Program-made: the position numbers and the translations under genes | From: Gymnogyps californianus | Lineage: Eukaryota; Chordata; Aves; Accipitriformes; Cathartidae | DNA length: 64,000 nucleotides | Direction: 5' to 3' | NCBI RefSeq assembly: GCF_018139145.2 | Contig: NC_059477.1 | Coordinates: 41,820,502-41,884,501 of the forward strand | Notes under the pieces: model-generated | What the model was told of the DNA's origin: nothing | Databases searched by the model: none | What the model saw: only the letters and a program-made list of their open reading frames with translations | Part shown: in pieces, positions 50,746-64,000 of the stretch | Position numbering within the stretch: position 1 is the stretch's first letter | Layout: the number at the start of each line of letters is the position of its first letter

Positions 50746-53700
50746 TGGAAACCAGAGCTTTTGCACAGAGACTGGGATCCAGAACAAGGTGGGGGAGGGA
50801 AAAGAATCTGATGATGGGATGAGATGAAATAATCTTCCCTGGGGACAACAATTTCCTTCTATGTGCAGGTTTGGCGCTCAAACATCTGGAGAAAGGGAAG
50901 GCAGCTGGAGGAAGGGAAGGGCATGAACACCTTCCCCATACAACACCTTGCCACAGGAGCCGACGTTCGTGTTTTGCTAAGGCCAGGTTTACACAGGATC
51001 TAGCTTTACAGAACTGTGTTTTGGTCATAGCCTAATTTATAATATAAACAGAAGAAAAAACCTCTTTGACAGTTCATTGGCAATAATCTTTATCAGCAGA
51101 TTTTTGGAACCTAGTCTTTTCAGCACTCATCAAAATCTTCAGCTATAAATCAGTTTAGACACCAGCAGACTGGTACAAAGATTCTTGATTTGCATATACA
51201 GACACAGGCAGTTGGCCTGTAAGCGTGAGGTCAGCGTGACATTAGCAGTGATGTGTTTGGTGATAGGACAGCCTGTCCCTCTCTTGTAGGATTTATACTT
51301 TGCTCTTGTTGAAGTCTGGGAAAATGTCCATTAATTTGTAGTCCAGGAGAATGGGATGAATTGTGAAATCTTGAAAGTGTACTGTAATAAATTTCTCCAT
51401 TAATATATCATCCTTGCAATTAATCATATTGCCTTAGCAAAATATGCTCTTGACTTTGAAGGAATTTTGTTTTATGTTCCCCTCCTCCCCCAGTTTCTGC
51501 TATTAATCTTAAAGACAGTTGTTCTTTTCCAGCTTTTCAAATTAACAAGATAAAGTATTCATTAATGAATTGGAAAAACAAGTTAGAGCTCTCAAGCACT
51601 ATTTGGAGTGTCCCGTGCCTCTGGAAAGCGGCTGGGACAGCCGATTGTCGTGAAGTTTAACGTTGTCCGAGCATCAAGAGAGGGAGCAGATGTTCCTCGT
51701 GGTGCGCAGAGATGTGCTGCTTGCAGAGAATGTTCCAGTGGTGTTCTGGTGCCCACACAGGAGGGCACAGCTGCAGTCACCTTGCTAGTAGGTGCAACTG
51801 GTATTAGGGACCTCAAGAAGTCTCAGCTACATAGGTACAAAGGCAACTCTGCTCCCTGTGCTCCTCAGCGGTCCTTGTCTAACCTGGACTGGAAGACCTC
51901 CGCTGAGGGCAAGGAAAGCTCTTCCTATGCTTCACCACCCTTACTGTTAGGTTTTTGTTCCTGTCTAGCTTAAGCAGTTTTTGCTGTGGTAGATGTGTTC
52001 ACTTCTATCGTGAGCAGGCTGAATAGGTTGTCCCTTGGCGATCTTTAATGAACTTGCCCTTTCATTCTGTCAGAAAACGTCTGGAGGTTGAATAGCTCCC
52101 ACTCATTCAACCTTCCTCCGTAGGCCGTGGGTTTTAGAGCTCCGTTCTTCCTTGTTGCTCTCTTTTTGACACTTTTCCTTCTTTGCTGGTTAAGCCTCCC
52201 TCTCTCTTCCTCTCCCGTTCCTGTCCTGCCCAGTCCTAAAGAGAAGACGTGGGAGGATGTGAGTGCCTTCAGGGCAAGAGGCTCTGGGGAGCAGAACAGG
52301 GGTGGGCAGAGGTGAGAAAGCAGTAGGAGGTGGGGGCAGACGGGAGGAAGAGTGTGCGTGTGAGGCTGAAGGCAACGGGGAAAGCACCAGAGAGCCCTGT
52401 TCAGGCTGTGCCCTGCTTCTCCTTTGTGAATTCCTTTGCTCTGCAGCAATGCGGGCCGGTCTGGAGAACAACTTCACTTCAGCAGGTTTCCTTCAAGGAA
52501 GCACAGTGGTTGGTTTAGCGGTGATATCTGGCTTGTCTAAAGAGAGATGAGGGCATCTTCTGAGGGGGGCCCACATGTGCCATGGTCAGGCCAACGGGGC
52601 CAAGCTGAGAGCACGCTGGGTTCTGCAGTGCCTCACGCTTGGGAGAACCGAGAGAGTTAACCCTCTTACCTTTCAAAATGCTGGTGTAGTTTTTCCTACC
52701 TCGTTACCTCTGCGTTTGCTAGAGATGGTGCTGTGGTAGCTCTTGCAGACCCTGTCCTGCTCGGCCACCTCCCGCGTGTGCCGCTGCCGCCGTTGTGTGT
52801 TGATTCTCTAACAGTATGCGGCTTTGCAGCTTTTCTAGTATTTTATCTTCAGCTCGGTTCTTATCTATCTTTTGTTAGCAATGATGGACTTTATTTGAAG
52901 TTAACCTCCTGATGGGGAAATGTTAACTGTGAGTGTTGCTTTTTTTTTTTGTTGCTGCCTGGGATGTGGTGCTTGCCAGCCCTGTTTGTTTGTTATAGCT
53001 GTAGATCCTCAGCACCTTCTGACCTTCCAGGATGCCTAAGTAAGTCCTCCATTTCTTGTATGAGCTACAAGACCACGAGAGCCTTTCTCCTTCTCTAGCT
53101 GTGGGTCCTGTTCCTGTTGCCAGCTGGACTGGATCCCAATCTAAATCTATTTTAAGCATACCTGTAAATTTAAGCATGTGAGTAGGCCAGCTGAATTCAC
53201 ATTTTGGGGTTGGGCCATGGTAGAAGAGCTGGAGAGCTTTGTGGCCGTGAATGAGGCATTCCCGTCCTTGTTCAGATACGTTCTTGATTAATGTGCTTGG
53301 CTTTCCCAAGGCTGAGCCGTGGCTGCCGCTGTTTGTCAGAGCATTAATTATTCTTGAACAGGGAGTTTTGTGGCAGTTACGTTTTGTGTGAAACTAAGTA
53401 ATCTCGGTGCTGAAAATTTCTGTGATGAAAATAGGCTGGAGATGATCAGTTGTCATTATGCTATTTTAAGAACAGAATCATTCAAGTGACAGCTAATGAG
53501 CTTGAAGAATATGCAAAAAAAACCCAGAAAAAAAGTGCAAAAAGGGTTTAACTCCCACTGGTTTCTCTTCCACTGAAGCAATAGATCATATTCAACATTT
53601 GATACTCATATCCAAGATTTGAAGGAAAAAATAATCTGAATTTTCAATACTCCAGGAAGAAACACACAAGCACATTTAATATTTTAAAAGATACCCGTGT

Positions 53701-56700
53701 ATTCCAATGAATCGAAAGTCTTTGGAAAGCAGCACTTAGCAGCCTGATTGCAAACATTTTGCACAGCAATGGGGAAAGGGCTGGATTTCTGTTGTGTTTC
53801 CTGAGTTTTGCGGTTTGGGGAGTGTTCGCGTGTTACCCAGCTATTATCATCGTGGCGTTTGTGGTAGATCTCATCTTACATTCTTTTCTGCTGGCTATGG
53901 ACCCCTGTCTCTCCCAGGTGAGGGCATTTATCTTTACGCTGATGCAATTTTACAGCTCCTCTGGTTTCTGCGGAGAAGCAGACTGCTTGGCTCCGTGGCA
54001 GTTAGCATAAACTGGTTGCTGAGAAGTAAACAGATAGGAGAAGTTGTGTTTATTTTTCAGGTTCGTTATAAATCCTTCAAAATATTGCCTGTTCACCCAT
54101 TAGATAAGAAGATTCCTAGGTATAGTTTTAATCCCACAACCAAATTTAAAGATTCACTAGAAATTGCTATTATTAATTTAGTACAAAAAAAGCAAAGTTA
54201 TTTAATGACTGACAGGTGACATCTGGTAGTATTTTTGGATGGTTTAACATTTTCTGTCCTTATCTTCAGAATTTAATGTATCCATCACATGTGTAATGTT
54301 TTTCTCCTGTTGAGCTGAAAAAATAAACCACTCCGGATCTCTTCCAGCCCTCCTCCACGGACTCACGTGCATGCCCAAAGCCAGAGCTTCAATGTGCGAG
54401 TACATCGAAGTAGCTGATGTTGGGTCCTTCATTCTGTGTGAAAATCACCAAATCCGAGTGTTTGATTAGGAACCGAGGTCTGCAGCAAGTATTCAGAAAT
54501 GCTTTCAGACTTGGGCGTTCAACAAGGAGTAGGCTGAGCTCTACCATTTTTGCTTCTACACAGGAGTTAGTATCTGAACCTTTGCCTCCAGCTTAGTTTA
54601 ATGTTAGCTCCAGAAGCGAAAGGAACTTGCAGAGAACAGCCATGGCTCTCAGCAGGTATGCTCAGAATTGAGCTCGTTGTTGAAAATAAGGCACACGTAG
54701 GGCATGCTGCTCGTGGGTCCCTGGGGGCTGAGTGAAGACAAGAGGATGAGCAAGGGGTCTGGGGTGTAACCGTCCTGGTGAGGTTCATTGCAGGTAACTC
54801 AGCTCCTCTCCAACCTTGACTACATCACTTCCAGCAACTGTTCCCTCTCCGGGGACGCGTTCTCCTGCTGTGTAAAAGTAGTTTGGGGACTGAGAGGAGG
54901 GGAAGGGCACAGAGCAAATCCTATGGGTTGGGAAAACTCGGGGGAAGCAGGATTGAACTGCTCTGTTGAAAGGACAAGCTGGCACAAGAACAAGTGGGAC
55001 CGACTGGAGTCATGCATAGGCAAAAACGTGCTGCCTTACTCCTTTAGAAGAGGCACAAGAAATAACCTCGGGGGTTTCTTCTTGATGACTTCCTTTGCAC
55101 ATATGCTGAACTAAAAAGAGCAGGCCTGGGTAGAAAAGCCTGTTGCTGACCTTCCTCACTGCTGGGAGCAATCTAAGCTAACTCAGTACAGAATGTGATG
55201 CAGCCATGGATACCCTGGGTGGAGGGGAGCGTTTCTGGTGGTGACCAGATCAGTGAGACTCAGGAGCAGCCATCCAGTTGGAGGAGCTGCTTGTTTAACA
55301 TGGGAGTCGATCCCTTTGTGAAACAGAGGGACTGTTCGTAGTGGCTGAGGATGAGGTTTGCTGGTGAAGGAGGTTCTCTCTAGTCCCAAACTTCTGTTTA
55401 TTGGTTTTTTTTTTCCCAGGACTCTGTTCAAGAGAAAAAACATTTCATGAAAACATCACGTCGAGCCAAAATCTAGGACTACTGTTGGGCTGGGTATGGT
55501 CACAAAACCATCACGCCAAAGGCTGCGATGCTACCTGTGTAGGTCTCCTGTACCATAAGGGGACGTACATCCTTCCCTCTGATCGCCTCTGTAGTTCATG
55601 CGCTAGTCACTAGCTTAGCTAATCTTCCTTTTTGCCTGCTTGAACAAAATTGCTGCGTGCGACAAATTGCAATGCTGGGGTGAGACAAATCAACTAGCAG
55701 TCCAGTGCAGACTGCTGTAATGCCACCGAGACGGTGAGGGTTGCAAGAGTGGAGCCAGCGCTCCCATGACAAACTGTTTCCTTAATACCTAAATTTGTAT
55801 GTATTTGTAAACAGACACTGAACACAAAGGTCCTAGAGCTGATCAGCTAATCAATGACTGCAGCAGTCGCTTCCCACCGTGCCCCAAAATTCTTCTTTTT
55901 GACCACCTTCTTGATTTTCATGTGACAGGTTATTCTGTGCCCACTTAGGAAATGGCTTCTCTTCAAAGGATTTTACTTAATCACATGAGAAGAAGTAATC
56001 CGTTACTAGTGATGAAGTAACGTTTCAAACTATGTCAACTCATTTCGGTCGTCCATTTAGGAAGGAGGCGGCTGGCTGTGCGAGGCAGCTCGCCGAGCAA
56101 ACCAGCTATAGCCAGTGGGCACGGTCTTGCAGATAACCCACGCGATTACAGCTCTTGCTCAGGATTACCTAGTAAATAATTTGGAAAAATGATCGGGATC
56201 CTGGGAAAAAAGGAGAGATTCCCAAACAGAAGAGAGGACGAAATTTCTATCAATGTGCACAGTATTGTGAATAACCAGAAACTCTCTACTCAGCCCCAAA
56301 AGATGCTAGCAGAGTGGAAGAAAAATATAGCTGGGGTTTTATAGCTCTGTCGACAGTCTCTCTTCTCAGTGACTCGTAGGCTCATTCACTCCAGCTCACC
56401 ACAAGAGCAAAATAACTGGATCAAATCTGGACTGGCCATCTTTGCATTCAAATTCTCAAAGTTTATCTCATCCTCTCTCATAAAGCTTCTTTTTAGCCAG
56501 CTTGGGAGCAGCTTAAAAGAAAATTAAGAAAACAAAGATGCAATCTTGGAGTGACATATCATAATGAGACCTTTCAGTTTCTCAAACTTTCTCATTAACT
56601 TGCACCAAATGCAGACTTCAAAAATTACAAAAGGATTTTCTCTCATAGCCCATAAATAGTCTGTGCTTAGCGTATTCCACATTGTCTCAATCTTTTTGGC

Positions 56701-59698
56701 TTATTCCCAAGGCAGCTTCTTTTGGCATGCTACAGTTGATGGGAATGATATTGTAGGAAGAACAAAGTACATTTTTTCCAAAGGAAATAATAAATCTGCT
56801 GTGGGCTTTCAAAGCAAGCTAACATAATCAGCAAGTGATTTTTTTTTTTTTTTTTAAAGAATGTAGGAAGAACACAGATGTTATTTTGGACCATTAACAT
56901 TTTAACTATAAAGACACGCAAAGTATTTCCCAATGGCTTTTTCCTTTTCTTTTGTTTATTTTCTTATTTCATTAAACTCAAAGCTTTTTTTCATCCTGTA
57001 TATTAAACATGGCAAGATCACATCACAGTTCTGCCAAATTGCCAGTATGGTAGTCGGAACAATTTTTGCTGGATATTTTTTATTTTTTTTTAAGCTGCTT
57101 GTCATTCCACCATTTCAAATTTTATCTCCTTAATGTATAAGGAGACATCTAGCTGAAAAGCAACTCCATCTGTACAACAAGGGCAACAGGCAACACGGTT
57201 AGGTTGCTGACATCAGATATCTAGTAAGTTTGACCTAAAAGCGAGAGGCAAACCCCAAGGTGTTCTTGATGATTAAAAAAAATATTAATCCATTGATGGA
57301 ATTTAGCTACAGGGAAAAAATAGAGACATTTGTAAATTTTTTTAGATTTTGTTTATTTACAGCCTAATCAAGGCTGAAGTTGGTGGGAGACTTGTATTAA
57401 TCCAGCTTCAGTGGACATCGGCTCGGGTGCTTAATAAAGTTAGGTGTCTAGCTTCAAGCTGAAGAAGGGCTCTTTGCTTTGGGGCACCGTGCCGATCAAA
57501 TGGTCCTAACGAAGGCTGGAACTGTCTCCAAACGAAAAGGTCGTGCGGGTGATGCTGGCAACCGGGGGCAGGTTTCAGGAGATTTCTCCCATTCCCAGAA
57601 TCTTGCAAAATCCTTTAGGGAAAAAATTGCACATTCGTCTCTTTCGGAGTCTGAGAGGAAGAGTTGAAGCACATGTGTGTACACATACTCTTTCAACAGC
57701 TTTCTGACCTCGGACCAGTGAAATAATTTAATGATATTCTTTAGTGACACAGGCAAACGGTCAAAGGAAGAGGCTGGAGTTCACCTTACATGGTATTTTG
57801 CAGTTAGAGAGCTGCTTTCTTTGCCCAGCTCGTTTATGCAGTCTGACACCCTTTCCACGGGAAGGTGTAATTGTATTTGCATGTGATTTTTGCTATACCT
57901 TCCATGTCATGTTTGCACCGCTCTGTTGTGCCTTCTGCTCCTTATCTCTGCACCTGCTTAAAGACTTTTTCCCTGAGGGAAGAATATAAAACTTGTCGGT
58001 TTAGCCCCCTTTGGTATTTTCTTTTAAATCCATCTTTTTCTTTTTTTTTAAATTTTGTCTTGATTGGGCTCTCTACCTGGTTATGCTGGAGAGCTGAGAA
58101 CTTAAATACAGGTATTTCCCTTGTACTTCATCGAGGATCCAACTGTTATAAATAGCCAGCTATCAATATCAGAAATTATTGAGAATCGTCTTCAGACGAT
58201 CTTTTCTCCTCCTATGAAACCAAGCGGATCATCTCCAGAAAGCTCAAATGTTTTGCATCTGAACGTTTTGGTGCGTTTGCAAACGGAGAGATACTCCTCA
58301 TGTAACTTTTACCCAGAGATATTGTACGTGATAGCAGTGGTTTTGCTTGCTCCTCTAGAAGGAATGGTGAAAAAACAACCAAACAAAAAGATATCATTTG
58401 GTAATTTTGTGAAAATGCTGGGTTATTTATCACACAACCTAGATGGTCCCTAGTGTGTGGTGTACATACACACACTCGTATAAATAGGATCTGCAATGAG
58501 TTACTCTAGCCCATCCACTCTTTTTTATTAAATTCGGGGAAGAAACAGAAATGCGTGGGTTGGGGGGATAGAGACTGCTGTTTTAACAGTGATTCAAGTA
58601 GGTATTAATTCCCCAAAGAAAGTTGTGGGGTTTTTATTTACCAAACCCCACCAGAAATGAAAAGATCAAGCAGCCAAAAGATCTGGCAGCGCTACCAGAG
58701 ATGATGCATGCACAGGGACACTGCGTGCGGGGAAGGAGGTGGATGATGCGGCAGTCTTCTGTACATGTATAGCTCCTTGCAAAAGAAACTGCCTTAGTAT
58801 TATCCAACTGGTTAAAACAGTTTTATTGTTCACATCACCCTAAACTATAGGAAATCTTACCTGTTTCCTTCCTGTTTCTCTAATGTATCCATGAAAAGTT
58901 TTCAAAATCTTTTCATTTCTTTGTGCGGTGCTATTGCTGCATTCACTCACGCTGGAGTTTCTAAGATACTGATCAAGCAAAGGTGATTAATTTAATTTCC
59001 TTACCCACTGCCCAGCAGATACTGCATTTTGCTTTCTATCTTCTCCCTATCTCTTGAGTTGGAGATAGCGTTTATCTTTACCGAGCAGCTTACTGAAGGA
59101 ATTAATGCTTCCTTGCACCATGCTGGGAAGGTGAAGTGATGCTGCTATATCCCACCACCGACCCCAGGAGTATTGGGAGGCTTAATTAATTACATTTTGT
59201 GCCATGCTTTGACAGACCCTGATCAAAGGCACGACAGGCATGTAAACTATTAATACGTTGATGGTAAATGGATTTTAATGTTGTAATACTGCGATGCTAG
59301 GCATAAAGAGGAAAAATAGCAAGAAATCTTCTGCTGGGGCGATTAAAGTTGTCATAAAATCGTTAGGAGCTCTCCTGGCAAGTACGGCTCAATACAGGCA
59401 TGTGTGCTTGCATTTTCACACAGACCCCGGAGAAAGAGTTAATGGAGTACAGAGCTATCAGGTTCATTTCCAATTTTCCACCAGACTGTAATGAAACGCC
59501 ACAATGCCTCAAACCAAACCTCTGATTAGTCTCCTTATTAGTTTTCACTCTAGTAAATAAACTAATGGTGCTACTAGCAGTTAATAATAGGCAATCAGGG
59601 TCTCTTTCATGCCTGTCACTTTTCTCCCTGCTCTTTGCAAAAAAAACAGCGTGTGGAAAAAAAATTTAACCCCCTCTTTATTCCACTAACTCTCTCTT

Positions 59699-59720
59699 CC
59701 CCCCCCCCCCCTTTTTTTTT
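59699..59720 (+). repeat. C13-T9 homopolymer junction
   Basis: Thirteen C are followed directly by nine T. Length is prone to sequencing error. Confidence 0.85.
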
Positions 59721-60136
59721 TAATCCTTTATTTCATGGTTCTGTGCTTCTTATGGCTTCCGCTGATCCAGAAGTGCACTTTCTGTGAAGCATCCTTCATC
59801 TGGCAGAAAGGCTCCCGACTATAGTTTCTACGGTTGATACTCGCTTCTGGAATTCCCTTCCTGGTGCAGAGGCGTCTCCTGCCAAAGCCTGGCAGCGAAG
59901 GAAAAACACACCATAAGTCATTTGCTGAAATATTGTTCTTGATGGGTACAACGGGCATGCTGAAACCGTAGTTCATAAATTGTGGAGCGTGTTGTTAAAA
60001 CATGCCACACACCTTCAATACCTTCTGCTAGGAAATACGACATTACGTAGCTGCGTGTGAGTATTTCGGTGGTTGCTACTTGGCTAGAGCTTCTGCCTTG
60101 TGTTCCTTAGTGACTTGGCCACCCTTTTATCTTTTT

Positions 60137-60160
60137 CTTTTTTTTTTTTTTTTTTTTTAA
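60137..60160 (+). repeat. poly-T tract
   Basis: More than 20 consecutive T, in low-complexity DNA. There is no evidence that it is the tail of a retrocopy. Confidence 0.85.
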
Positions 60161-63100
60161 AAACCCAACTCACGTTGTCCACGGGCTAAAACCTTACAAG
60201 AAGATTTTGGGCACGTCCATGTGTCTGCTGTTGCACAGAACCCTGCACTGGCTAATTAATCTAGTTTCTTGTCAGGCAGAGGACGGCAGGTTCTCGAGGA
60301 TATGGGGATTTCCCCTGTCACCTAATCATAGATTGTCTGAGATCTTCTGTTTCCCTTCCCCACACACTTATTTCTCCGTGTTATGTTACCCCCTTGCCCT
60401 TGAAGCACTCCTACTTTTTCCCTCCAACTTTTCTTTACCTGCCCGTCTTTCTGTAAACCTTACCTCATTCTTTCCTATAGTATTTTCTTGTTTATTTGAA
60501 GTATTGAGGTTTTTTTATTACACCAGCTAGGTGTTATGTTTTCTCTATTAAGCCATGCTCTCTCAAAGGGGTGGCCAAAAGGAATCGCATTTGAGAGTTA
60601 CCGTTGAAAATGAAGGGATGCTGAACTGGTATGAAATCCTTTTCTTTTTGAGATTGCTTTGGTGGTTGGGGTGTTAGACTGGATGCAATTAGAACAAATA
60701 ATTGATCAGATTTTTTTTAAACCAGGAAGTCTGAAGTCAAATGAAGGATACAAGAATGCCCAGTATGTCCTGTTCTTCATAAAACGCTGTGAATTAATAG
60801 TGTGTTCCCAGTTTTACTACTGGGAAAGTAATCTCCAAATGCTAGAGACCAGTAACACCGTAGATATTTACCTTAATTCCCTTTGTAGGACTGGAAAAAT
60901 CAGTCTTGCTGATATCATAGAAAGGCGCCCATTTAGACTGCTCATTCAGCCTTCTGGCTCTGAGTATTATTAAATGTTGTTAATTATGTCACTAATTCCA
61001 TATGAAAACAAGGACTGTTTGGGCATGCAGGAACCTAAGCCTTACATTTGTAATATGACTGTAGAACACCGATAGCTTGCAATCTGTCTCCAAGGTATTG
61101 TCCTTGAATCTTCTACCAAATAAGACAATACGGTAGAACTTTGGTAGCGACTGAGCTTGAAGGTTCAAAACTCAATACTATCAATCGTGTTCCTTTGATG
61201 TAAAGTTTAATATCCTTGTCACTGATTTTGAACTTTTGCTTGCTGAGACTGCTGGGGTTTGAGCGGTGCTTTCTGGGGTCAGCACACAAACCCCTCAGTT
61301 CCCTGAGGTCTGTAGGAAGCAGAAGATAGCTGGAGGCTTATAATTTGGCCAACCTCTTTGTGTCAAGACCCTCTCCTATAGCTCTGAAGACGTGGAGGTT
61401 CAGTTCCCATCCACAAGCAAAATGATCATTATAGCATATCCAGACTTCAGATACCTGGAAGCGCTGTCGTGTTTCACCATCTCTTTATAGTCTTTTTGCC
61501 CCAGATGGTGAACGGCCGGGAGAAGGTGGGCTGGAAGGGCTGCTCGGAGGTGTGAAACGTGCGAGCATCTCTCTCATGCCCTGGCTTTTGTACAGCCTGA
61601 TCGTGGATGTCCAGCCCTAATTCCACCAAGCCCAAAGGTTGATGATTTACTCACGCTTCGTCTTCCAAAATCTTGGTCTAAATCCAGGAGGTTCTAGAAA
61701 ATAGGCAGTGGGCCTTCTGGGGGCTATCTGCTACTGCAGTAACTGAGCTGTTCTTTCAGAAACACCAAATGCTGGGTGCTCTTGGCAAAGCTTCAGCAGA
61801 GATATAAAGGTGATTAAAACTGGCAGAAGGCTTTAAAAAAGGGATATAGCAAAATTTAATTTAGACAGACGTGTTGCATCTGATGCTGGTAGTGGAGAAC
61901 TATAAATAGTACTGATAAGGTACACTTAATAGGAGAGTTACTGTTCTGAGACACAGATGCGAAGGAGTTCAGCCTTGTGCCTAAACTAGACTAGGTCATG
62001 ATGGACACAGAGAATGAAACGATAATAGTCCCAGTTTAGCTATTTTCTCAGTGTTTATGGGGAATTTGAGGAATCCAATCTGGCAGTGCTAAGAGCCACA
62101 AATGCACACTGCTGCTTGTATAAGCTATATGCAGCCAAAGCAATGGCTTTCATGTTCCCCAGCTATGAAGTGATCATTCATAAACCTTCACAAGCAAGTG
62201 GATGAATAAAATGCATTGAATGTTGGCACAGAAGCCAAGGGCTGCACTGAAGATACTGTTAAACAGTAATGTGTTTTCATGCCTGGCCAATTAGGAAGTG
62301 TCTGAAGATATGTGAAAATCTAAATCTATTTTTATGTAGCGCACAAAGGCAGAGTCACAGCACTTAAGGCCCCCAAACCCCCCCAACCATTTCTGAAGGA
62401 ACAGATGTCACTCACTCATTCACCATAAGGACAAAACCAGGATTTGCTATCAACAGAACTAATGTTGCCGGCTGGTTTTGTCTACGATTGTTAATTCTTT
62501 CACGTAATCTTTTAAATTAATGAATTAATAATAGCTATTAATAGCTGGCCTTTGATGCTTCAGGATTCCCCAGTTTAACTTGGCGTGAGACACCATAGCA
62601 CTTGGACTGTTGCGGTTAATTGCTGCTCGTGAGCCTGCCTTCCGTATCACATGTCAGTGCTCAAACTCTCAGCAAAGGGATGCGTACGATGCTTGGCTGT
62701 AGTGAGCAATCCTCTGTAGGAGAAGAAATACATGTCTTTCACAATAAATTACCTAGCTTTCTTATGGTTAACATCAATTATTTCTTTAATCCTCAAGTCT
62801 GTATGGGACTCTTAAAACGCTTTACAATTTATTTCATAACTGACATAATTTTACGAGTTATTTTAACAATGGTTTTATAGACAAAGTTTCCAGGCTGTTT
62901 GAAATAACTCTATACATGCACATACAGTCAGGTAGGTATACCTTCTGCAGATGCTGATGGAGTGAGTTGGAATAAACTGATTCATATAAACCCCTTTTCA
63001 ATTAGACATTTTGACCTCATAATCTCCCTACAGTAACACAAGGCTTTTGTAACCTTCACGAGACTTACAGCCCTGATAATCCTGATACTCTTGTGGGATT

Positions 63101-64000
63101 TCTTGCCTGTCCTTTTAAACTTCTCATCTTCACGATGCCGTCTCACAGCCTTGCTGCTCCTTTTGTCTTCTCTTCAGTGAGCTCCTTGACTGTATTGTTA
63201 AGATTGATTCATTGGGATGATTCACAAGCACTGGAAGCTCCAGCCAGATGAGTCTGTTCATATTAATAGTATTCGTGGGAATAAATATGAAAATAATTAC
63301 TTTATGTATTATTAAGTCCTGTGTATCAGGCTAGGGTTTTTCGGTCTGAAGGATGATCTTTGAGCTGAGTCAGGAACTCGGTCCCAGGGCGTCTGCCCTC
63401 TGTTAGCAATGCTCAGTGTCTGTTCCACTCATTTAACCTTGTTTCCTTGTTCGCTCCCCTGAAAAGGAGATTTCTTTCTCTACCCATTTATTTTTGGGGG
63501 GAAGGCTGGCTACCACCTCAGTCCACAGAGGACCGTTGAATATCTGCTGTGCCGCAGCAGGTTTTACAGCCACCACCTGATGCAATCTGTGAACCCAGTG
63601 AGTAAACCCAGTCAGATGCCCTTCCTTGGTCTAAGCAACGCCCCGTATCTAACTGGGGCTGCCATAGCTTCCTCCTCGCATGGGCTTTCTGGCTCCTGTC
63701 CTCTCCGTCCAAGCGCTGCCTGCTCAGCACCAAGCTCTCTGCCTCCACGCCCAGCCCTGACTAAGGTCTTACGCCCAGAGCTGGCATCTGCCTTTCAAAT
63801 CACCTGCCCCAGCAGCTCGTCGTCCAGAAACACCCGGCAGCTCTGGTCCTGCAGCGTGGCAAGGAAGGGGACCTTGCCCTGCCCGTGCAAAGGTTTGTTC
63901 CGCGGTCCCTTCAAGGCTTTGCTGGACCTCTGTATTTATTGCCTGTTCTGCTAGACCGTTTCCCTCTTTCCCAGTCACTTCTTCAAGTCCTCCTTCAGCC

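Larger units (their letters stand above)
50746..64000. other. intergenic interval toward LYPD6, no supported gene
   Basis: About 13 kb with no recognised coding exon. I looked for the LYPD6 signatures (FKCFTC, CCEG, NRWAP-like blocks) and found none. GC rises locally at 52100-52800 and at 63520-63950, without clear CpG islands. Short frames across these patches lack domain resemblance. Confidence 0.45.

Noticed and set aside
53759..54219. Overlapping frames of 83 and 141 codons with hydrophobic stretches
   Set aside because: Low-complexity hydrophobic translation, no splice-site-bounded block and no family resemblance; two frames are open simultaneously.
60120..60160. Poly-T as the tail of a minus-strand processed pseudogene
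   Set aside because: No coding-like or gene-like sequence follows on the right side and no target-site duplication was seen.
63518..63978. 124-codon + frame and two - frames
   Set aside because: A GC-rich patch open in several frames on both strands, serine/proline-rich with no recognised domain.
26220..64000. Search for LYPD6 coding exons
   Set aside because: The expected paralogous signatures (FKCFTC, NRWAP, CCEG) do not appear downstream of LYPD6B; LYPD6 most likely lies beyond the window.

Overview
The window looks like euchromatic DNA from a bird, probably a neoavian species. It is AT-rich and non-coding for long stretches, has short conserved exons with GT/AG borders, and carries CR1 LINE fragments and two LTRs that I recognise as common avian endogenous-retrovirus LTR types. 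There are no bacterial-style operons, CRISPR arrays or rRNA genes.

Only one protein-coding gene can be supported: LYPD6B (LY6/PLAUR domain containing 6B) on the + strand. Its four coding exons are at 22185-22299, 23439-23537, 24476-24606 and 26055-26219. Spliced, they give 169 residues: a signal peptide, a cysteine-rich three-finger Ly6/uPAR domain with a CCEGMICN ending, and a hydrophobic C-terminal tail of the GPI-anchor type. A 5' leader exon at 20794-20865 and a roughly 3-kb 3' UTR ending near tandem AATAAA signals at 29152-29164 are plausible. The gene order KIF5C-LYPD6B-LYPD6-MMADHC is known from mammals. On that basis the left 20 kb would be upstream or 5' intronic LYPD6B sequence, and the right half would be the interval leading to LYPD6. 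No LYPD6 coding exon was recognised.

Layout: 1-20 kb is non-coding, with a small CpG cluster (2.4-2.6 kb), a solo LTR in minus orientation (8997-10132) with an internal array of about 50-bp repeats, and a T-rich ACTAGT minisatellite (11.27-11.43 kb). 20-29 kb holds LYPD6B. 29-40 kb is non-coding with two old CR1 3' tails (33.4 and 38.9 kb). 40.1-42.05 kb is a mosaic of a second, 3'-truncated LTR joined directly to the 5' half of a minus-strand CR1 whose RT half is gone. 42-64 kb is a gene-poor interval containing a purine-rich block with two adjacent open frames (49.37-49.93 kb) and a real CpG island (about 50.35-50.74 kb) with strong splice-donor motifs on both strands. That island is the best candidate for an undescribed promoter or first exon here.

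No exotic new system was found. The most useful leads are the CpG island, the overlapping uORF at the LYPD6B start, the putative leader exons and the CR1/LTR junction.
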